From contig NZ_JAMOHZ010000010.1 of assembly GCF_024448715.1 (NCBI RefSeq), positions 88,706 through 152,705 of the forward strand: 64,000 nucleotides of DNA, in the 5' to 3' direction. The notes under the pieces were generated by a model, which saw only the letters and a list, made by a program, of their open reading frames with translations, searched no databases and had not been told where the DNA came from. Shown in pieces: positions 58,622 through 64,000 of this stretch (position 1 is the stretch's first letter; each line of letters begins with the position of its first letter). A program made the translations under genes and the position numbers. This stretch comes from Stutzerimonas stutzeri (GTDB lineage Bacteria; Pseudomonadota; Gammaproteobacteria; Pseudomonadales; Pseudomonadaceae).

Positions 58622-59557
58622 CTATTTGCGCTCGAACGCGTAAAACAGGTTGGGTTCGCTGACGAGATATAGATCGCCGCGCGCATCGAAGGTCATGCCC
58701 TCGGCTTGCGGCACGCTGTTTTCGAGGCCGGCAAAGCCGCTCCACAGCGAACGGAAGCTGACCAGCCCGCCTTCGCTGTCGAGTTCCAACATCATCTTCG
58801 CTTCGTCGCTGAGCAGCACAAGATGGCCGGTTCGCTCGTCGAAGTGCACGGAGGCGAGGTCGGTAGCCATGTCCGTGTCCTCGATCCATGATTCGCGGTC
58901 GATGATCTTCAGGTCCAACTGGCCGTTCAGGCTGGCCTTGATGCCCTGGATTTCATAGAGCTTGCGCGGCGAATTCTCCTTCACCACGAACAACCGATCA
59001 CCGGCGCGATCGTAGCCAACGCCTTCGAAACCGGCATTGTCCTCTTCGCCCAGCGCCAGCGAGACCGACGCATAGTCCTCGCGCTGCAACGTACCGGGAC
59101 GATCCGGCACCGGCATGATTACCACCGACTGACTGCGTTCTTCGACAACCGCCAACAGGTTGTCGCCCAGGTAGGTGATGCCCTCGACATCGGTGAAGCC
59201 CTGCAAGGGGTAACGCTCAAGAAAGTTGCCATCCTGATCCAGCGCGACCAACGACTCTGGGTTGTTCACCACTGCCCAAAGGTGATTGCGTCGATCATCG
59301 AAGGTCAGCCCGGACAAGTTATTGGAAATCGACGCCACCGGCTGCGCCTCGACGCGCACGTTGTACTCCGGGAGCCACAGGCTGCGTGCTTCCCAGCTGT
59401 TCTCGTACCAGGCGGATTTCAGCCCATAAAACATCCGTTCATCCAGATGAAACGTCGCAGCGGCGTAAAGCAAACCGGCGCCCAGCATACCCAGGGCCCA
59501 GACCTTCGGGCGCGCGCCTGGCAGCCACCGCGACTGCGCATTGGTAAAAATCGGCAT
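58622..59557 (-). CDS. SdiA-regulated-domain (YjiK-like) membrane-anchored beta-propeller protein
   Basis: Protein of the SdiA-regulated family (YjiK), function unknown. The 311-residue product has one N-terminal transmembrane helix (about 17-37) and a periplasmic beta-propeller with NNLSGLTFDDRRNHLWAVVNNPESL, FTDVEGITYLGDNLLAVVEER and GFEGVGYDRAGDRLFVVKE. The name reflects quorum control in Salmonella and says nothing of this species. It may bind a ligand or a lipid. Confidence 0.85.
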   Translation of the reverse strand: MPIFTNAQSRWLPGARPKVWALGMLGAGLLYAAATFHLDERMFYGLKSAWYENSWEARSLWLPEYNVRVEAQPVASISNNLSGLTFDDRRNHLWAVVNNPESLVALDQDGNFLERYPLQGFTDVEGITYLGDNLLAVVEERSQSVVIMPVPDRPGTLQREDYASVSLALGEEDNAGFEGVGYDRAGDRLFVVKENSPRKLYEIQGIKASLNGQLDLKIIDRESWIEDTDMATDLASVHFDERTGHLVLLSDEAKMMLELDSEGGLVSFRSLWSGFAGLENSVPQAEGMTFDARGDLYLVSEPNLFYAFERK

Positions 59558-59770
59558 CGTCTTTTCTCGTTAGAGCATCGGCGGACAGCCTACCCACAAA
59601 GGGTTGCAATTGCATGACGGCACGCAACGTAGGAGCCGATCAGCCTGTACTGACCTGCCGGCAAAACCCCGGTTCAATCCGGGCCGTGGGAACTGGCAGA
59701 CGGATTGATAGCCCAATGCCCCAAGGAACGGCTGCGCTTGCAGCCCCGGATCGAACGGCAGGAGAAAGAC

Positions 59771-60064
59771 ATGCGGGTGGAAGGTTTTTTCGAATGGCTG
59801 GGCCAGGCGCTCGGCACGGTAATCCGCTACATCGTCGATGCACTCAGCGGCCTCTTCGGATTGTTCGCCGATGCCGGGGCGAACTTTCTGGAGGGCCTTT
59901 CGCGAACCTTGGGCATGGACCGTTCGCTGATCAGCCTGATCGCCCTGGCGATCGGCCTGATGTTTCTGGTGGCCGCCGCTCGCGCTTTCTTCCGACGCTC
60001 GATCATCGCCGGCGTGATTTATCTGTTTCTCGGGCTTTGGCTGTTGAGCTGGTTGATTCATTGA
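59771..60064 (+). CDS. small membrane protein, function unknown
   Basis: The 97-residue product (start MRVEGFFEWLGQAL, GGAGAAAGAC before the ATG) has an amphipathic first third with VIRYIVDALSGLFGLF and two C-terminal transmembrane helices (about 52-70 and 78-96) separated by a basic turn AFFRRS. I do not recognise a named family. It stands alone between the SdiA-regulated-type gene and the MATE gene. A frame extending upstream to 59705 is probably not used. Confidence 0.7.
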   Translation: MRVEGFFEWLGQALGTVIRYIVDALSGLFGLFADAGANFLEGLSRTLGMDRSLISLIALAIGLMFLVAAARAFFRRSIIAGVIYLFLGLWLLSWLIH

Positions 60065-60251
60065 TGGGCAAAAAAGACTGCGAGCTCAAGCAAGCGGGGC
60101 GGACAATCAGATGTTTTGTTTGTAATGCCTTGATGACTTGATCGTTCGTCCGCCCCTTCCCTTTTCCTCGGCCGTTTCGCCCTTTGCAGCCCTCTCGCTG
60201 GTCGCTTTCGTCGCGCCAACGTATGATTTCCGGCTGTTTTGGAGCCTCTTC

Positions 60252-61631
60252 ATGTCACGGCTGTTGACCGCCTGGCAGCACGCGCCCACCCATAAACGGG
60301 TCTGGGCGTTGGCTGCACCGATGATTCTGTCCAATCTTTCCGTGCCGCTGGTGGCTCTGGTCGACAGCGCCGTGATTGGCCATTTGCCGCATGCACATCA
60401 GCTGGCTTCGGTTGCGGTGGGCGGTAGCCTTTATACGCTGCTAGTCTGGGTCATGGGCTTCCTGCGCATGGGCACCACCGGCTTCGCTGCCCAGGCGGCG
60501 GGGCGTGAGGATGGCGGTGCGCTGCGACAGGTGTTGCTGCAAGGCCTGTTGCTCGCACTCGGTTTCGCCTTGTTGCTGAGCCTGGTCGCGCTGCCGCTCA
60601 AAGAGTACGCGCTGCAGCTGATGCAGCCGTCCGCCGAGCTCGACAGCCTGACGCAGGCCTACTTCCTTACTCGCCTGTTCGGCCTGCCCGCGGCACTGGC
60701 GAGTCTGGCGCTGATCGGCTGGTTTCTCGGCACCCAGAACGCTCGCGCGCCACTGGCGATCCTGCTCACCACCAACCTGATCAACGTCGCGCTCGACCTC
60801 TGGTTCGTCATCGGTCTGGACTGGGGCGTGGCCGGTGCCGCGCGCGCATCGGTAATCGCCGAATGGAGCGGTGTGCTGGTCGGCCTGGCCCTGACCCGCG
60901 GCGCCCTGTTGCGCTACCGAGGTCGTCTGGACAGCAAGGCGATGCGCCGCTGGGTGAGCTGGAAACCACTGATGTCAGTGAATCGCGATATTTTTGTCCG
61001 CTCGCTGGCCCTGCAGCTGGTGTTCTTTCTGGTCACCGTACAGGGCACGCGACTGGGCGATGCCACGGTTGCTGCCAACGCGCTGCTGCTCAACGGCTTG
61101 ATGCTCACCGCCCATGCGCTCGACGGGCTGGCTCATGCAGTAGAAGCGCTCACTGGCCACGCCATCGGTGCGCAGAGCCGTACCGAGCTGCGTCGTATCC
61201 TGACCGTCGCCGGCGGCTGGTCACTGCTGGCGAGCATCGCCTTCGGCTTGTTCTTCCTGCTCGGCGGCAAGCTGTTCATCGGCCTGCAAACCGACATCCC
61301 CGTAGTACGCGAAACGGCAATCACCTATTTGCCGTATCTGGCGGCGCTGCCGCTGGTGGCCGTCTGGAGTTACCTGCTCGATGGCCTTTTCATCGGCGCC
61401 ACCCGTGCACGTGAAATGCGCAACGCAATGCTCCTGGCCGTTGCGATTTCGCTACCATTGGGCTGGCTATTGCGGGGCATGGGCAATCATGGATTGTGGT
61501 TGGCCTTTCTCGCCTTCATGCTTCTGCGTGGCATTTGTCTGGGCAGCATCGCCCGACGCCTGCAACGCCAGCAACAATGGTTTACCTCGACTCATGCCGC
61601 ACTCGCGGCCGTACCATCGAAAGGACACTGA
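60252..61631 (+). CDS. MATE-family efflux transporter (DinF-like)
   Basis: Sodium- or proton-driven exporter with twelve predicted helices in two homologous halves. The 459-residue product starts MSRLLTAWQHAPTHKRVWALAAPMILSNLSVPLVALVDSAVIGHL, which matches the DinF branch with the half-1 aspartate. The frame upstream to 60138 is not family-like; GGAGCC lies before the chosen ATG. Substrates are unknown. It is 2 bp from the DUF2214 gene. Confidence 0.9.
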   Translation: MSRLLTAWQHAPTHKRVWALAAPMILSNLSVPLVALVDSAVIGHLPHAHQLASVAVGGSLYTLLVWVMGFLRMGTTGFAAQAAGREDGGALRQVLLQGLLLALGFALLLSLVALPLKEYALQLMQPSAELDSLTQAYFLTRLFGLPAALASLALIGWFLGTQNARAPLAILLTTNLINVALDLWFVIGLDWGVAGAARASVIAEWSGVLVGLALTRGALLRYRGRLDSKAMRRWVSWKPLMSVNRDIFVRSLALQLVFFLVTVQGTRLGDATVAANALLLNGLMLTAHALDGLAHAVEALTGHAIGAQSRTELRRILTVAGGWSLLASIAFGLFFLLGGKLFIGLQTDIPVVRETAITYLPYLAALPLVAVWSYLLDGLFIGATRAREMRNAMLLAVAISLPLGWLLRGMGNHGLWLAFLAFMLLRGICLGSIARRLQRQQQWFTSTHAALAAVPSKGH

Positions 61632-61633
61632 AC

Positions 61634-62092
61634 ATGGCCTACGCCGTCGCCGCCTACCTACACTTCGTGGCGATCTTCCTGCTCTTCGCCCTGCTGACCC
61701 TCGAACATCAGTTGTTCAGCCAGCCGCTGGACTTCAAGCGGGCACGCAGCCTGTTACGCGCCGATACTGCCTTCGGCATCGTCGCCGGCCTGGTGCTGGT
61801 CACAGGTGCGGCGCGCGCCATGCGCTACGGCAAGGGGTTCGATTACTACATCAATAACAGCTTCTTTCACGCCAAGATTGGGCTGTTCGTGATCGTGGCC
61901 CTGCTGTCGATCTACCCCACCGTCACCTTCCTCAAGTGGCGCCCTGCATTGAAGGCCGGTCAGGTTCCGGCGATCAGACCGACCACGACACGCTGGGTGA
62001 AGCTGATCATCCGCATCGAACTGCTCGCCTTATTGCTGATCCCGTTGCTGGCCGCCCTGATGGCTCGCGGCTTCGGGGTGATTCCGCTCTAA
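61634..62092 (+). CDS. DUF2214 membrane protein
   Basis: Inner-membrane protein of unknown function, DUF2214. The 152-residue product has four predicted helices (about 5-22, 45-62, 80-98, 125-145) and the conserved GKGFDYYINNSFFHAKIGLF motif near 70-89. It probably is co-transcribed with the MATE gene, with AAGGACACTGAAC before the ATG. Confidence 0.82.
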   Translation: MAYAVAAYLHFVAIFLLFALLTLEHQLFSQPLDFKRARSLLRADTAFGIVAGLVLVTGAARAMRYGKGFDYYINNSFFHAKIGLFVIVALLSIYPTVTFLKWRPALKAGQVPAIRPTTTRWVKLIIRIELLALLLIPLLAALMARGFGVIPL

Positions 62093-62251
62093 CCATGCAG
62101 GTGCAACCATAGGCATTGCCAGGCGCGCGACCAATGCCCTTTCGCTGTCTCATCTGGACTAGCGACCATCTTTTGTAATCAATCCCTGCGGAAAGAACCG
62201 AACCCTTAGCCATCGAACCCTTCTAAGCAGGCATCGACTCAAGGAGGTTCC

Positions 62252-62746
62252 ATGACCAAGTCACTGCTCATCGCCCTCGGCATTGCGCTCTGCGCGCAGC
62301 CTGCATTCGCCCAAACGCCGAAGCCCGAAGTGATCACGCACCTGAACGGCCTGGATATCGAGGTCAGCGCCATGGGCGTGCCGACCGAAACAACCGAGGC
62401 CGGCGGCGAACTGGTGGGGATTCGGGCGGTAAAGGTCATGAACAAGACCGGCGAAACGGTAACCTGTGAGTTCCGCGTGCCCGCCGATGCACGGGCAGAC
62501 ACCTCCGCCCCGCCCGTATTCACCGTGACGCCAAACTCACAACGGGTCGAGCGGGTACCCGGCGACTATTCCCCTGACGAGCCGTTCGCCGAGCTGACCT
62601 GCCGCGGCGCCAACCAGAGCGTCGGCACACCGACCGCGGCGCCATCAAGCGAGCCTTACACCGATCCCGCTGCAGCCGAGCCAGAAGCACCGGCTGCGGC
62701 AGACAATGCGACGCGCTCTCGAGAAGCCGTAGATCGCGCGCGTTGA
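62252..62746 (+). CDS. secreted protein of unknown function
   Basis: The 164-residue product has a clear signal peptide (cleavage after AFA, residue 20), a folded part of about 95 residues with one cysteine pair (Cys69 and Cys112), and a low-complexity Ala/Pro/Glu C-terminal tail. AAGGAGG lies 6 bases before the ATG, a strong ribosome site. I do not recognise a family. It is the last gene before the integron integrase. Confidence 0.75.
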   Translation: MTKSLLIALGIALCAQPAFAQTPKPEVITHLNGLDIEVSAMGVPTETTEAGGELVGIRAVKVMNKTGETVTCEFRVPADARADTSAPPVFTVTPNSQRVERVPGDYSPDEPFAELTCRGANQSVGTPTAAPSSEPYTDPAAAEPEAPAAADNATRSREAVDRAR

Positions 62747-62786
62747 TTTCGCCCTCACCTACTCAGGTCAACATTCAGAATCGCTC

Positions 62787-62804
62787 AGGCTCAGTCGAGC
62801 CTGT
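62787..62804. terminator. hairpin between the secreted-protein gene and intI
   Basis: CAGGCTC pairs perfectly with GAGCCTG around a 4-base loop. It lies between convergent genes, 40 bp after the secreted-protein stop. No T-run. Confidence 0.45.
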
Positions 62805-62900
62805 GTCGATAGGCAACTCACCTGCCTGCCAATCGATAGCCGTATAGTTAACGTGTCATGGCACACCTTTCAGCACGGCATTACGCCTTCGCCCACGTAG

Positions 62901-63866
62901 TCACATCCGATCCAAAGGGCTCAGCACCGCCAAACCACCACGGTTGAGCACATGGGTATAGATCATTGTCGTTTTTACATCGGCGTGCCCCAACAGCTCC
63001 TGCACGGTGCGGATGTCCTGCCCGCTTTCCAATAGATGAGTCGCAAAGCTGTGCCGCAACGTATGAGGGGTCGCCAGCTTGGCTATTCCGACTTCCTTCA
63101 AAGCACGCTTGAAGGCCCGCTGCACACGCTTCTCGTCAAGATGATGCCGACGCACAGCTCCGCTGCGCGGATCGACAGAGAGACCCGTCGCAGGGAACAC
63201 GTACTGCCAGGCCCACTCCCATGGCGCCTTTGGATATTTACGCGCCAAAGCGTCGGGTAGATATACGTCTCCCCTGTTCTCGGCCAGTTCTTGGCGATGG
63301 ATAAACTGCACGCGGGCCATATGCTGTTTAAGCGGCGCAACCAGACTTGCAGGCATGACGGTCACGCGATCTTTCTGACCTTTGCCGTCCCGAACGATGA
63401 TTTCGTTGCGAGCGAAATCGACATCCTTGACCCTCAGCCGAACCCCCTCCATGAGACGCAAACCTCCGCCGTACAGAAGCCGAGCTACAAGCCCGACCTC
63501 GCCGTTCAGCCGTCCTAATATCTGATGTACCTCTTCCATCGAGAGCACAACCGGTAACCGAGCTGGCTTTTTTGCACGCACCACCTCGCCTAGCCAAGGT
63601 AGATCCTGCTTGAGGACTTGCTTATAGAGAAACAGCAACGCGGCTAACGCCTGATTCTGCGTCGAAGCAGATACATCACGGCGAACCGCAAGATCAGAAA
63701 GAAAGGCTTCCACTTCCGGCGCGCCCATTTCGACCGGATGTCGATATTGGTGAAATCGAACGTAGCGTTTAACCCACTCGCAATAGACACGTTCAGTTCT
63801 GATCGAGTAGTGTTTGAGCCTGATCTGCTCCCGCACCTGATCCAACAATCGCGGCTTTCCATCCAT
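62901..63866 (-). CDS. intI: IntI, integron integrase
   Basis: Tyrosine recombinase that inserts and excises gene cassettes at attI and attC sites. The 321-residue product has an N-terminal SAM-like core-binding domain (about 1-90) and the catalytic domain with Arg137, His268-x-x-Arg271 (HTLRHSF), His294 and the nucleophile Tyr303 (MIYTHV). The extra integron-specific patch at 209-225 ([17 protein letters not shown]) separates it from XerC/D. GGGAG lies 9 bases before the ATG. It reads away from the window edge, so attI and any cassettes are to the right. It looks intact and its base composition is lower in GC than its neighbours. Confidence 0.96.
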   Translation of the reverse strand: MDGKPRLLDQVREQIRLKHYSIRTERVYCEWVKRYVRFHQYRHPVEMGAPEVEAFLSDLAVRRDVSASTQNQALAALLFLYKQVLKQDLPWLGEVVRAKKPARLPVVLSMEEVHQILGRLNGEVGLVARLLYGGGLRLMEGVRLRVKDVDFARNEIIVRDGKGQKDRVTVMPASLVAPLKQHMARVQFIHRQELAENRGDVYLPDALARKYPKAPWEWAWQYVFPATGLSVDPRSGAVRRHHLDEKRVQRAFKRALKEVGIAKLATPHTLRHSFATHLLESGQDIRTVQELLGHADVKTTMIYTHVLNRGGLAVLSPLDRM

Positions 63867-64000
63867 GGTGTATAACTCCCTTATAAATTCATCGTTGCCC
63901 GGAAGCGCCCAGCCTAGACAAGGAGAGTTCTAATGACAAGGAATGTTATACACCAAGCCCGTTCGGCGTTTTATGCACCATTTGGTGTCTAATTATAGTT
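63867..64000. other. probable attI region of the integron
   Basis: This 134-bp AT-richer stretch lies just before intI and runs to the window end. It has four copies of TTATACACCA or its complement: 63866-63875 (reverse, exact), 63946-63955 (forward, exact), 63971-63980 (forward, 9 of 10) and 63983-63992 (reverse, 9 of 10). The last two face each other 2 bp apart. The last three bases are GTT, the first bases of the GTTRRRY core where cassettes are joined. No open frame is visible. The attI assignment is inferred. Confidence 0.6.

Overview
The window is chromosomal DNA of a gammaproteobacterium of the Pseudomonas group, most likely the Pseudomonas stutzeri complex (Stutzerimonas). The evidence is high GC content, RpoN with the PtsN/RapZ/PtsO cluster, a fused FruB with a Cra-type operator, the piuA-piuC-speC order known from P. 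aeruginosa, classic Pseudomonas REP sequences, and at the right edge an integron integrase of the type found as a chromosomal integron in P. stutzeri. Gene order over most of the first 42 kb follows the P. aeruginosa chromosome as I remember it. About 60 protein genes are supported. I saw no rRNA, tRNA or CRISPR array.

Layout. 1-2.5 kb (minus): mlaF-mlaE-mlaD-mlaC, the inner-membrane Mla phospholipid transporter, with mlaC cut by the window edge. 2.7-9.9 kb (plus): kdsD-kdsC-lptC-lptA-lptB (Kdo synthesis and LPS export), then rpoN-hpf-ptsN-rapZ-ptsO (sigma-54 and the nitrogen PTS). 10-23.3 kb (mostly minus): pmbA, darP (plus), tldD, a nitrilase-family gene, yhdP, rng, maf, mreD, mreC, mreB. 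A 270-bp inverted-repeat element lies between rng and yhdP. 23.6-26.8 kb: gatCAB. 27-33.4 kb: short RlpA-like lipoprotein, two tandem CaCA exchangers, an AEC transporter, a RegA/RegB-type redox two-component system, and a SIMPL protein.

33.7-42.9 kb is an iron-linked block: a PepSY membrane protein, DUF2271 and DUF4198 periplasmic proteins, a membrane flavodoxin/ferredoxin-reductase, the TonB receptor PiuA behind a Fur-box-like site, the 2-oxoglutarate dioxygenase PiuC, a Sel1 protein and ornithine decarboxylase SpeC. 43.4-48.3 kb: prfC, a REP-associated tyrosine transposase inside a REP array, and membrane glucose dehydrogenase. 48.4-55.2 kb: fruBKA with divergent cra and a perfect 20-bp operator palindrome. 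55.5-62.8 kb: small housekeeping and envelope genes (MazG-like, cmoM, two DUF4136 lipoproteins, a YdcZ-type permease, an SdiA-regulated-type protein, a MATE exporter, a DUF2214 protein, a secreted protein of unknown function).

62.9-64 kb: an intI integrase reading leftward. The 134 bp beyond its start look like the attI region, with four copies of a 10-bp motif, and the window stops on a GTT that could be the cassette insertion point. The most interesting material is this integron boundary, the RAYT/REP array, the element after rng, and the split iron-reductase gene set next to piuA.
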